Shown here: piece by piece, positions 9,165 through 15,710 of the stretch
Layout of the letters: every line of letters begins with the position of its first letter
Numbering within the stretch: position 1 is the first letter of the stretch
Source of the DNA: Kineosporia sp. A_224
GTDB lineage: Bacteria > Actinomycetota > Actinomycetes > Actinomycetales > Kineosporiaceae
NCBI RefSeq assembly: GCF_002198655.1
Contig: NZ_MWLN01000191.1
Span: 130,988 to 194,987, forward strand
Length of the DNA stretch: 64,000 bases
Direction of reading: 5' to 3'
The notes under the pieces: model-generated
Seen by the model: the letters and a program-made list of their open reading frames with translations, nothing else
Databases searched by the model: none
Told to the model about the DNA's origin: nothing
Program-made: the position numbers and the translations under genes

Positions 9165-10061
9165 TTACCGCTGTGGCTCGCGGTTGGTGAGGAAGTCCTC
9201 GGGCGGGGGCGTCCCCCACAGGTGCGGCGGGACGTCCCAGTCGTTGGGGACCCAGCAGTCGCGGATCTGGTCGATGTCGCTGAACCACTCGATCCAGCTG
9301 CCCCAGGGGTCCTGGGTGTAGTGGAAGTAGTTCGATCCGATGGTGTGCCGCCCCAGGCCCCAGCCCTTGGCCCAGCCGGTCTGCTGCAGCCGGCGCGCAC
9401 CCACGCCGATCGCGTCGATGGAAGGGACCTCGTAGCTGGCGTGGTGGAAGCCGGGGTGGCTGCTGGTGATGAACCCGAAGACGTGGTGGTCGCCGGGGCC
9501 CGCGTTGAGGAAGGTGACCTTGCCGGTGATCCGGTCGCTGACGGCGAAGCCGAGGACGTCGACGTAGAAGGCCGTGGAGGCGGCCTGGTCCGGGGTGAAC
9601 ACGAGGCAGTGCCCGAGACGCCGGGGCAGCACGTCGTCGACATTGCGCCAGGCGGGGGTGTCGAACCGCTGGTAGGTGCCGCCGACGTTGTGCAGGACGT
9701 CCGGGACGGCGCGCGCAGGGGCGGGTTCGGTCTCGAGGAGCTGCACCGCGGTGCCGTGCGGATCGACGACCCAGACCCCCTCGTCCGGAGCGCCGGCGGG
9801 CGGGTCGGTCGCGGCGACGCCGGCGCGCTCGAGCCGCTCGCGGAGCGCGTCCAGGCCGCCGGGGGCCACCGAGAACGACAGGTGGTGCAGTTGCTTCGTG
9901 GGGCCCTCGACCATCCGCACCTGGTCCTGGTCGCGGCCGGGGCAGCGGCCGACGAGGGCGCCGGACCTCTCGCCGGTCTCGAGGCCGAACCCTTGCAGGA
10001 AGGTGTCTGCGAGGCCGAGGTCGGGCACGGCGAGCGCGTAGTGGTGCAGCCCGGTGATCAT
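9165..10061 (-). CDS. Type I extradiol ring-cleavage dioxygenase (VOC family)
   Basis: A 298-residue two-domain vicinal-oxygen-chelate protein resembling catechol 2,3-dioxygenase and 2,3-dihydroxybiphenyl dioxygenase, which open an aromatic diol next to the hydroxyls using Fe(II). The N-terminal half (1-140) is the non-catalytic repeat. The C-terminal half has a complete 2-His-1-carboxylate set: His151 in LGHCLVF, His206/207 in GFHHASYEV and Glu258 in WGSWIEWFSD. It is the last gene of the minus-strand operon, 13 bp after the class II aldolase-fold gene. A second VOC dioxygenase (15711-16622) shares the regulon. The substrate cannot be read from the sequence. Confidence 0.83.
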   Translation of the reverse strand: MITGLHHYALAVPDLGLADTFLQGFGLETGERSGALVGRCPGRDQDQVRMVEGPTKQLHHLSFSVAPGGLDALRERLERAGVAATDPPAGAPDEGVWVVDPHGTAVQLLETEPAPARAVPDVLHNVGGTYQRFDTPAWRNVDDVLPRRLGHCLVFTPDQAASTAFYVDVLGFAVSDRITGKVTFLNAGPGDHHVFGFITSSHPGFHHASYEVPSIDAIGVGARRLQQTGWAKGWGLGRHTIGSNYFHYTQDPWGSWIEWFSDIDQIRDCWVPNDWDVPPHLWGTPPPEDFLTNREPQR

Positions 10062-10074
10062 CGTCGGTTCTCCT

Positions 10075-10812
10075 CTAGGCCATCGGTCGGGTGCGAGCGG
10101 GATGGTGGTCGGTGGTGGCAGCGGTCCGCAGATAACCCCAGAGCCGCTGCAGCAAGGGTCCCGCAGCCTGCTGCCAGGACTCGATCTCGGCCTGTGTCAG
10201 GGGGATCGCGGCATCGGGTGCGTCGAGGGCGAGCCGGCAGGCGGACTCGAGCAGCCACATCCGGGTGACGGCTTCCGCCGGGGTGGCACCCGTGGTCAAA
10301 GCCCCGTTGCCCCGCAGCACGAGAGCGGCGGCGGCACCGAACGCCTGTGCCGCGTCGGCCGCGGCGGAAGGGTCACGCAGCAGCGCGGCGTGGTCGTGGA
10401 CGTTCACCGCGCCACCGAGCCATGCGGCCTGCCCGTGGAGGCAGGGGAGCTGCCGCGTCGCCGGATCCACACCGACGGCGAAGGACGACGGCGGCATCGC
10501 GCGGGCGACGGCGGCGACCGCGTCTGCCTGGCGGTAGACGGCCAGGTGCGCCCAGGTCTCGGGCGGCGCCCCGGCCGGCAGGGTCCGGGTGTCGACGTCG
10601 ACGGTGACGAGGTCGTCGGTGGTGACAGTGGCCAGGGGGACCGGCCCGGTGACGAGGATCGTGCGACGCCGACCGGACCCGGTGTCGAGGCGGCACGAGA
10701 CGTGGCCAAACGCGGACACGAGCCCGAGTCCTGCCATCGCCCGTGCCGCGTCGACGAGGCTCGCGGCGACGGGTGCCGCCGGGTCCGGACCGGGACCGGT
10801 CGTCGTGGTCAC
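10075..10812 (-). CDS. Class II aldolase/adducin-fold protein lacking canonical zinc ligands
   Basis: A 245-residue class II aldolase/adducin-fold protein. In aromatic meta-cleavage pathways, members such as CmtD and the 3,4-dihydroxyphthalate decarboxylase remove a carboxyl group from a catechol-type substrate or ring-fission product. The fold is recognisable from SAFGHVSCRL (34-42), ILVTGP, TWAHLAVYR (86-94) and the closing LVLRGNGALTTG (164-175). By eye, the usual zinc ligands are missing. The H-x-H after the AVYR helix is replaced by AVARAMPP (Arg104, Met106), and the LRNHG histidine is Asn169. It may therefore be metal-independent, bind metal differently or be inactive. It sits 13 bp from genes on both sides, within the operon. 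Confidence 0.75.
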   Translation of the reverse strand: MTTTTGPGPDPAAPVAASLVDAARAMAGLGLVSAFGHVSCRLDTGSGRRRTILVTGPVPLATVTTDDLVTVDVDTRTLPAGAPPETWAHLAVYRQADAVAAVARAMPPSSFAVGVDPATRQLPCLHGQAAWLGGAVNVHDHAALLRDPSAAADAAQAFGAAAALVLRGNGALTTGATPAEAVTRMWLLESACRLALDAPDAAIPLTQAEIESWQQAAGPLLQRLWGYLRTAATTDHHPARTRPMA

Positions 10813-10825
10813 TGCAGCGGCCGGC

Positions 10826-11569
10826 TCATGAGCGCGCCAGACCGCCGTCCACCCAGAACGTCTGGCCGGTGATGAACCCGGCGTCCTCCGATGCCAGGAA
10901 CGAGACGGTCCCGGTGAGGTCAGCGGGGACCTGGACCCGCTTGATCGCCTGCATCTGCGGGACGACCTCGAAGAAGACAGCCGGGCCGGCCTCGGTGGTG
11001 GCGGTGCGGACCAGGCTCGGGCCGACGGCGTTCACGGTGATGCCCGCGTCGGCGAGCTCGGTCGCGAGACCGCGGGTGAGACCGATGACGGCCATCTTGC
11101 TGGCGATGTAGTGCGTGAACCCGGGGATGACGAGGTTGACCGAGTTCGACGTCATGTTGACGATGCGCCCGAACCCGTTGGCCCGCATGCCGGGAGCGAA
11201 CGCCTGGGTGGTGTGGAACATCGTGTTGACGTTGACGTCGAAGATCGTCTGCCAGTTCGCGAAGGGCATCCCCTCGAACGGCTCGTTGGGGTAGATGCCG
11301 GCGTTGTTCACGAGGACCGACGCGGTCCCGAGGCTCGCCTGGACCTCGTCGCGGGCCCGCAGGACGGCGTCGGGGTCGGTGAGGTCGACGCGGAACGAGG
11401 CCGCCTTGCCGCCGGCGGCCTCGATCTGCGAGACGACCGCCGCGGCGTCGTCGCGGTCGAGGATGGCGACCGTGGCGCCGTCGGCGGCGAGTCGTTCAGC
11501 GTACGCGCGGCCGATGCCGGTCGCCGCGCCGGTGACGACGGCGATCCGGCCTGCGTGGTCGAGGCTCAC
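10826..11569 (-). CDS. SDR-family NAD(P)-dependent oxidoreductase
   Basis: A 247-residue classical short-chain dehydrogenase/reductase of the FabG-like type. The cofactor motif is TGAATGIG (13-20) and NNAG occurs at 88-91. The catalytic set is Ser141, Tyr154 and Lys158 (HYIASK). Asp38 at the end of beta-2 (ILDRD) favours NAD over NADP, an inference from family rules. Its ATG overlaps the stop of the SnoaL-like gene by 4 bp, so the two are translationally coupled. In this operon it probably oxidises or reduces a hydroxylated intermediate around ring cleavage, for example a dihydrodiol or an aliphatic alcohol; the order of steps is unknown. Confidence 0.87.
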   Translation of the reverse strand: MSLDHAGRIAVVTGAATGIGRAYAERLAADGATVAILDRDDAAAVVSQIEAAGGKAASFRVDLTDPDAVLRARDEVQASLGTASVLVNNAGIYPNEPFEGMPFANWQTIFDVNVNTMFHTTQAFAPGMRANGFGRIVNMTSNSVNLVIPGFTHYIASKMAVIGLTRGLATELADAGITVNAVGPSLVRTATTEAGPAVFFEVVPQMQAIKRVQVPADLTGTVSFLASEDAGFITGQTFWVDGGLARS

Positions 11570-11973
11570 TGCGCCACCGCCCGCTCGGCGGCCGCCTGCT
11601 CGGCGCCGATCTGGGCGAAGAGCGGGGCGAGGTCGATGTGCACCCGCAGGCTGGTGACGAGGCCGTCGGCGTTCTTGTCGAGCAGGGAGACGCAGGGGAC
11701 GACGACGTGCGCCCCGCCGTGCGTGGTGTAGTCGACGTCGACCTCGAGGACGGCGGTGCTGCCGTCGTCGACGAACCAGAGGTTGCGCTGGTGGTGGCTC
11801 AGGCCGCCGATCATCGACCAGAAGCCGCCGATCGCGCCGGCGATCGCCTCCTTGCCCACGGCGGGCGGGTTGTTGCCGAAGACGACGACGGCGTCGTCGC
11901 TGTGCCGGGCGATGTAGGCGTCGAGCCGCATCGCGTCGACGTCGGCGTAGTAGTCGTCGATCCAGTGGGACAT
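11566..11973 (-). CDS. SnoaL-like (NTF2-fold) protein
   Basis: A 135-residue protein of the NTF2/SnoaL superfamily, whose members include isomerases, dehydratases and small hydroxylase-like enzymes as well as ligand-binding proteins. The N-terminus MSHWIDDYYADVDAMRLDAY and the conserved VGKEAIAGAIGGFWSMIGGL helix fit the family. The ATG at 11973 is chosen because GGAGGA lies seven bases upstream; the longer open frame upstream adds proline-rich residues that overlap the previous gene spacing. It overlaps the SDR start by 4 bp. Operon position suggests it handles a pathway intermediate, but no catalytic residue can be assigned with confidence. Confidence 0.8.
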   Translation of the reverse strand: MSHWIDDYYADVDAMRLDAYIARHSDDAVVVFGNNPPAVGKEAIAGAIGGFWSMIGGLSHHQRNLWFVDDGSTAVLEVDVDYTTHGGAHVVVPCVSLLDKNADGLVTSLRVHIDLAPLFAQIGAEQAAAERAVAQ

Positions 11974-12022
11974 GGCTTCCTCCAAGTGGGGTCGGGTTCC
12001 GTGCGGTGCGGCGTTCGGGTGG

Positions 12023-12484
12023 TCAGGCGGCCTCGCCACGCGCGATCCGGCGCATGGCGTCGAGGGTGGCGGCGACGGCCTTGAGGTAGTCCGCGGTCAT
12101 GCCGTCGGCGTACGCCGCCTCCTCCGCGCTCCCACCGGGGACGCCTTCCACGGTGAGCGCGAAGCTGAAGCGGAGCTGCAGGTCGTCGCCGTCGCCCTCG
12201 ACCTCGTTGGCGATGGTGCCGAGGACCGGTCCGGCGGTCCGGGTGAAGACGACCCGGTGCGGCTCCTCGAGCGTGATCCGCTCCCGGAAGGACTGGCCGC
12301 GGAAGACGATGTCGCGATCGAAGACGGTGGCGGACAGCCGCTCGACGACCTGGCACTCGGTCATGGCCGGGACGAACGGCAGCGCGTTGTTCGCCTTGCG
12401 CACCAGTCCCTCCCACACGTCGGCGCGGGTGAGGGCGGGCTGGTCGGGGGCGTTGACCGGCAGTGCGTGGCTGACGAAGATCAT
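12023..12484 (-). CDS. DUF1857 / AtaL-like SRPBCC protein
   Basis: A 153-residue SRPBCC-fold protein of the DUF1857 (AtaL-like) family, which has no firmly assigned function. It opens with MIFVSHALPVNAP and LTRADVWEGLVRKANNALPF, the family start, and contains CQVVERL and VFDRDIVFRGQSFRERITL strands followed by a C-terminal helix (GMTADYLKAVAATLDAMRRI). SRPBCC proteins form a hydrophobic ligand pocket, so it may bind an aromatic or polyketide-like intermediate. It lies 49 bp upstream of the SnoaL gene and 53 bp downstream of the FAH-family gene, in the same operon. Its presence in a ring-cleavage cluster is unusual. Confidence 0.8.
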   Translation of the reverse strand: MIFVSHALPVNAPDQPALTRADVWEGLVRKANNALPFVPAMTECQVVERLSATVFDRDIVFRGQSFRERITLEEPHRVVFTRTAGPVLGTIANEVEGDGDDLQLRFSFALTVEGVPGGSAEEAAYADGMTADYLKAVAATLDAMRRIARGEAA

Positions 12485-12537
12485 GGCGTTCTCCTGGGGG
12501 TGCTGGTCTGTGCTGCGGGCGCGGTCGGGGGCAACCG

Positions 12538-13434
12538 TCAGGGCGAGGTCCGGGCGACGATCCGGTTGGAGAGCTCACCCAGGCCCTCGATCCGGGTGCG
12601 GACGACGTCGCCGGGCTTGAGGGTCAGCCCGCGCGTCACCCCGACCCCGGCCGGAGTGCCGGTGGGGATGACGTCCCCGGGCTCGAGGGTGACTCCGGCG
12701 CTGGCGGCCGAGATCAGGGTGGGGATGTCGCAGATCATGTCCCTGGTGTTGCCGTCCTGCTGCGGCTCGTCGTTGACCCAGAGCTGGACGCGCAACGTCT
12801 GGGGGTCCTCGACCATCCAGGCCGGGGTGATGCCGGGCCCCAGCGGCAGTGAGGCGTCGCGTGCCTTGGAGGCGAACCAGTCGTAGGCGAAGGCCGGGGC
12901 CGGCACGTTGGTGCGGCGATGGCGGGCGCGGGCGGTGAGGTCGTTGGACACGCAGTACCCCGCCACGTGGCTCATCGCCTCGTCGACGCCGATGCCCCGG
13001 CCGCCGCGCCCGATCACCACGGCGAGCTCGGCCTCCCAGTCCAGGCCGTCCCGGACGTCGTCGCCGACGGGGACGTCGTCGTAGGGGCCGATGACGGTGG
13101 TGGTGGGCGGCTTGAGGAAGAAGAACGGGGTCCACCCGGAGTCCGGTGCCTGAGCACCCATCTCCGCGATGTGGTCGCGGTAGTTGACGCCGGCGCAGAG
13201 GACCTTGCGGGGGTAGAGCAGCGGCGCCAGGACCTGGGCGCCTGCGACCGCGGCAGGAGCCTCCACGTCCAGGTCGCGCAGGACGGGCTCCGCGGCGGGC
13301 CAGTCGTCGAGCAGGTCGGTCATCCTGGTCCAGGCCTTGAGCGGGGGCGGCTGGACGAGACTGCCGTCGGCGAGCCGGACGGCGAGGAAGTCCTCGCCGT
13401 CGCGTCGCACCGTCACCAGCGACCAAGGGCTCAC
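12538..13434 (-). CDS. Fumarylacetoacetate hydrolase (FAH) family protein
   Basis: A 298-residue FAH-fold enzyme. Members hydrolyse or decarboxylate 2-oxo/enol acids made after meta cleavage (for example 2-hydroxypentadienoate hydratase, oxalocrotonate decarboxylase or acylpyruvase). The motif LCAGVNYRDHIAEMG (residues 79-93) precedes metal ligands Glu134 and Glu136 (DWEAELAVVIG) and Asp165 (SNDLTAR). The C-terminus has the typical GDVIPTGTPAGVG. Its ATG overlaps the stop of the upstream dehydrogenase by 4 bp. In the predicted pathway it would act on the ring-fission product after the dioxygenase. Confidence 0.88.
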   Translation of the reverse strand: MSPWSLVTVRRDGEDFLAVRLADGSLVQPPPLKAWTRMTDLLDDWPAAEPVLRDLDVEAPAAVAGAQVLAPLLYPRKVLCAGVNYRDHIAEMGAQAPDSGWTPFFFLKPPTTTVIGPYDDVPVGDDVRDGLDWEAELAVVIGRGGRGIGVDEAMSHVAGYCVSNDLTARARHRRTNVPAPAFAYDWFASKARDASLPLGPGITPAWMVEDPQTLRVQLWVNDEPQQDGNTRDMICDIPTLISAASAGVTLEPGDVIPTGTPAGVGVTRGLTLKPGDVVRTRIEGLGELSNRIVARTSP

Positions 13435-14327
13435 GGGGTGTCCTCCTCGTCGTGCTGGAACGGGTCCTGCCCGGAGAGCTGGTCGTGCACGGCCGCGATG
13501 TCGAGGTCTGACCAGCCCTCGGCCACGGCCTTGTCGAAGAGGTCCTTGGCGGCGGCGAAGACCGGCAGCGTCGTGCCGGTCGCGCCGGCCTGGGCCTCGA
13601 TCTGCTCGAGGATGAGGTGCAGCGTGCCGATCGGGCCGGGCGCCGGCGTCCAGGTGCGGCCGGCGACCAACGGGCCGCGCCGGTCCCAGATCGTCGACCC
13701 GGCGATGGAGCCGCTGACGGCGTCCTGGACCAGCTTGAGGTCCAGGCCGCTGCGGTGCGCCAGGAGCAGGGCCTCAGCGGTGGCGACCGTGTGGACGGCG
13801 ACGAGGAGGTTGGCCACGTACTTGAGTCGGGCGCCCGAGCCGAACGCGCCCGCGTACACCCAGGGGCCGGAGATCGCGTCGAGGACCTGCCGGACCGCGT
13901 CGACGCAGGCCGGTTCACCGGACGCGAAGGTGGTGGCCGCTCTCGGCGCGACCATGGCGGGGGTGCCGCTGATCGGGCAGTCGAGCATGTCCCCGCCCCT
14001 GTCCCGAACGACGTCCCGCAGGACCTGCTTCGCGTCGACGTCCAGCGTGCTCATCTCGATGTGCACCGTTCCCGGCCGCAGGTGGGCCGCGGTCCCGTCC
14101 GGGCCCAGGACCACTTCGCGCAGGGCATCGACGTCAGGGAGGATCGAGATGATGACGGTCGAGGCTGCGGCGACCTCACCGGGCGAGCCGGCGAAGGTTC
14201 CTCCGAGCGCCGTCAGCTCGTCGACGGGGGTCCGGCGGTAGCCCGTGACCGGGAACCCGCGCTCGAGGAGGTTGCGGGCGATCGGCAGGCCCATCTTGCC
14301 CAGGCCGATGACTCCCACGCTGGTCAT
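13431..14327 (-). CDS. NAD(P)-dependent 3-hydroxyisobutyrate dehydrogenase-like enzyme
   Basis: A 298-residue beta-hydroxyacid dehydrogenase. The Rossmann motif is GLGKMGLPIARNL (8-20), the substrate-binding segment is DCPISGTP (116-123) and the catalytic lysine is Lys169 in GARLKYVANLL. The family oxidises 3-hydroxy acids such as 3-hydroxyisobutyrate, tartronate semialdehyde-related acids and gamma-hydroxybutyrate. The ATG at 14327 has a GAGGAGA ribosome binding site; the frame extends upstream but that part is not similar to the family. It is the second gene of the operon, 80 bp after the YciI-like gene, and overlaps the FAH-family start. It probably works on the aliphatic acid left after ring opening. 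Confidence 0.87.
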   Translation of the reverse strand: MTSVGVIGLGKMGLPIARNLLERGFPVTGYRRTPVDELTALGGTFAGSPGEVAAASTVIISILPDVDALREVVLGPDGTAAHLRPGTVHIEMSTLDVDAKQVLRDVVRDRGGDMLDCPISGTPAMVAPRAATTFASGEPACVDAVRQVLDAISGPWVYAGAFGSGARLKYVANLLVAVHTVATAEALLLAHRSGLDLKLVQDAVSGSIAGSTIWDRRGPLVAGRTWTPAPGPIGTLHLILEQIEAQAGATGTTLPVFAAAKDLFDKAVAEGWSDLDIAAVHDQLSGQDPFQHDEEDTP

Positions 14328-14407
14328 CGATGGTCTCCTCTCGGCGTCGTTGCCGGTGCTCACAGATCTGACGGATGTGGCGGAGCTGACGGTGCTGACG
14401 GGCGTCG

Positions 14408-14773
14408 TCAGGCGATGCCGTACGTGCCGGTCCCGAACGAGACCCGGACGGTGACGCTGCCTTCCATGACGCGCCACCGGTGCACGTCGAACGTGCGGAT
14501 CCCCTTGCGGTAGAACGGGTCCTGACGGGCGAAGTCGGCAGCGTCGTCCTCGTCCGTGGCCCGCAGGACGGTCATCCCCGCCCCCGGTCGCGCCAGCGGG
14601 CCTGCGGTGAGCGGCCCGGACGCCACGACGCGGCCCGCGGCCTCGCCGTCGAGCATCCAGGCCAGGTGCTCGTCCAGGACCGCCTCGACGACCGCGGCGT
14701 CCACCGCGGGAGCGGGCGACCAGAGGATGACCCACAGGTCGACGTTGAGCATCGCGTCCCGATCGACCGGCAC
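14408..14773 (-). CDS. YciI-like protein
   Basis: A 121-residue protein of the YciI/muconolactone-isomerase-like dimeric ferredoxin-fold family. Visible elements are VDLWVILWSPAP at the start, a HLAWMLDGEAAGRVVASGPL helix and strand, and DFARQDPFYRKGIRTFDVHRW, where the Asp-Pro-Phe and the following histidine are typical. Related proteins act as dehalogenases or isomerases in chloroaromatic degradation. It is the first gene of the operon. The GTG at 14773 is supported by an almost perfect ribosome binding site, GGAGGTGA, eight bases upstream. A 6-bp hairpin just before it may influence translation. Confidence 0.8.
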   Translation of the reverse strand: MPVDRDAMLNVDLWVILWSPAPAVDAAVVEAVLDEHLAWMLDGEAAGRVVASGPLTAGPLARPGAGMTVLRATDEDDAADFARQDPFYRKGIRTFDVHRWRVMEGSVTVRVSFGTGTYGIA

Positions 14774-14784
14774 GGGTCACCTCC

Positions 14785-14800
14785 TTTGGCGTGAGCCAAA
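14785..14800 (-). promoter_or_regulatory. Hairpin beside the yciI ribosome binding site
   Basis: A perfect 6-bp inverted repeat with a 4-nt loop (TTTGGC and GCCAAA arms) lies in the leader of the ring-cleavage operon. Its distal arm runs into the GGAGG ribosome binding site of the YciI-like gene. It could modulate translation, or be part of the operator region; neither is shown. Confidence 0.35.
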
Positions 14801-14827
14801 CTGTATGCAGTTACGGCGAGGTGTCAA
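14799..14827 (-). promoter_or_regulatory. Promoter of the ring-cleavage operon with operator site A
   Basis: Reading the minus strand, a perfect -35 (TTGACA, 14827-14822) and a -10 (TACAGT, 14805-14800) are separated by 16 bp. The -10 lies inside the 14-bp dyad AACTGTATGCAGTT (14799-14812). Dyads of the form CTGTATRCAG are typical operators of FCD-type GntR regulators. Binding of the divergently encoded GntR here would block RNA polymerase, so substrate-relieved repression is the likely mode. Confidence 0.6.
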
Positions 14828-14834
14828 GGGTGGG

Positions 14835-14848
14835 ATCTGTATGCACTT
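14835..14848. promoter_or_regulatory. Operator site B, same motif as site A
   Basis: ATCTGTATGCACTT matches site A at 12 of 14 positions and starts exactly 36 bp from it. It lies 25 bp upstream of the GntR start codon, a good place for autoregulation. Two sites this close could allow cooperative binding. Confidence 0.55.
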
Positions 14849-14873
14849 ACCTGCGCTGCGGCATGATGGGGCC

Positions 14874-15650
14874 ATGGCGCGCACGGCTCCCCGCATCCCC
14901 GGCATCGACCGCGTGGACCTGCCCGAGGTCCGGCAGGCGATCCCCTATCTGCACGCCTACCTGCGCGACTGCGTCCTCGACGGTCGACTGCCGCCGGGGA
15001 CGACCCTGTCGCAGGTGGCGCTGGCCGACCAGCTCGGCGTGAGCCGGACACCACTGCGCGAGGTGCTGCGGATGCTGCAGGAAGAGGGGTTCGTCGAGTC
15101 CGAGCCGAACCAGCGGATGCGGGTCGCCGGCTTCGACGCCGCCGAGCTCGACTCCGACTACGCCTGCCGGATCACCCTGGAGACCCTGGCACTGTCGATG
15201 ACCATCGACTCGCTCGGCGAGAAGGAACGGCGCCAGGGAGCGAAGATCCTCGCCACGATGCGGCGCGCGGCCCGGACCGGGGACTTCCCCGCATGGTTCG
15301 CCGCGCATCACCAGTACCACCGGACGATGACCGTCGGGGCGCCGCAGCCACTTCTGCGCCAGCTGAAGTCGCTGGAGGACCGCAGCGTCCGCTACATCAG
15401 GATCTACCAGCAGTCCGAGCCGTCCGGCTGGCAGTCTGCCGGCGAGGGCGAGCACGCAGCCATCCTCGAGGCGCTGACCGCGGGCGACGACCGCGCAGCC
15501 CTGGCCGGACTCGCCAACCACCTGGCACGGACCGCCCTGCGGGTCATGGCCGACTGCGCCCCCGACTACCGACCGACCGCCGTCCCGCACGCGGTCGCGC
15601 TCGCGACCGGCACGTCGGTCGCGCCGGCGGCCCAGGCGCCCGCGAGCTGA
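14874..15650 (+). CDS. GntR-family transcriptional regulator (FCD type)
   Basis: A 258-residue regulator. The N-terminal winged helix-turn-helix (about 20-85) includes LPPGTTLSQVALADQLGVSR and TPLREVLRMLQEEGFVE, the GntR signature. The C-terminal helical ligand-binding domain (about 95-225) contains DFPAWFAAHHQYHRTMTVGA and GEHAAILEALTAGD, matching FCD domains, which bind organic acids with a metal. The ATG at 14874 is chosen for fit to the family; ATGs at 14841 and 14863 are alternatives. It is divergent from the eight-gene operon and followed after 60 bp by the second dioxygenase. Three matching operator sites in the cluster point to it as the local repressor. Confidence 0.87.
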   Translation: MARTAPRIPGIDRVDLPEVRQAIPYLHAYLRDCVLDGRLPPGTTLSQVALADQLGVSRTPLREVLRMLQEEGFVESEPNQRMRVAGFDAAELDSDYACRITLETLALSMTIDSLGEKERRQGAKILATMRRAARTGDFPAWFAAHHQYHRTMTVGAPQPLLRQLKSLEDRSVRYIRIYQQSEPSGWQSAGEGEHAAILEALTAGDDRAALAGLANHLARTALRVMADCAPDYRPTAVPHAVALATGTSVAPAAQAPAS

Positions 15651-15665
15651 CGCAGCGACAGCCCA

Positions 15666-15694
15666 TTGAGCTCCTCACGAAACTGTGTACAGTT
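15666..15694 (+). promoter_or_regulatory. Promoter of the second dioxygenase with operator site C
   Basis: A -35-like TTGAGC (15666-15671) and a -10 TACAGT (15688-15693) are 16 bp apart, the same spacing and -10 as the divergent operon promoter. The -10 is inside the perfect inverted repeat AACTGT-GT-ACAGTT (15681-15694), which matches site A at 12 of 14 positions. It implies that this dioxygenase is controlled by the same GntR protein as the operon. Confidence 0.58.
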
Positions 15695-15710
15695 TCTGGA
15701 GGAGGTTGCC

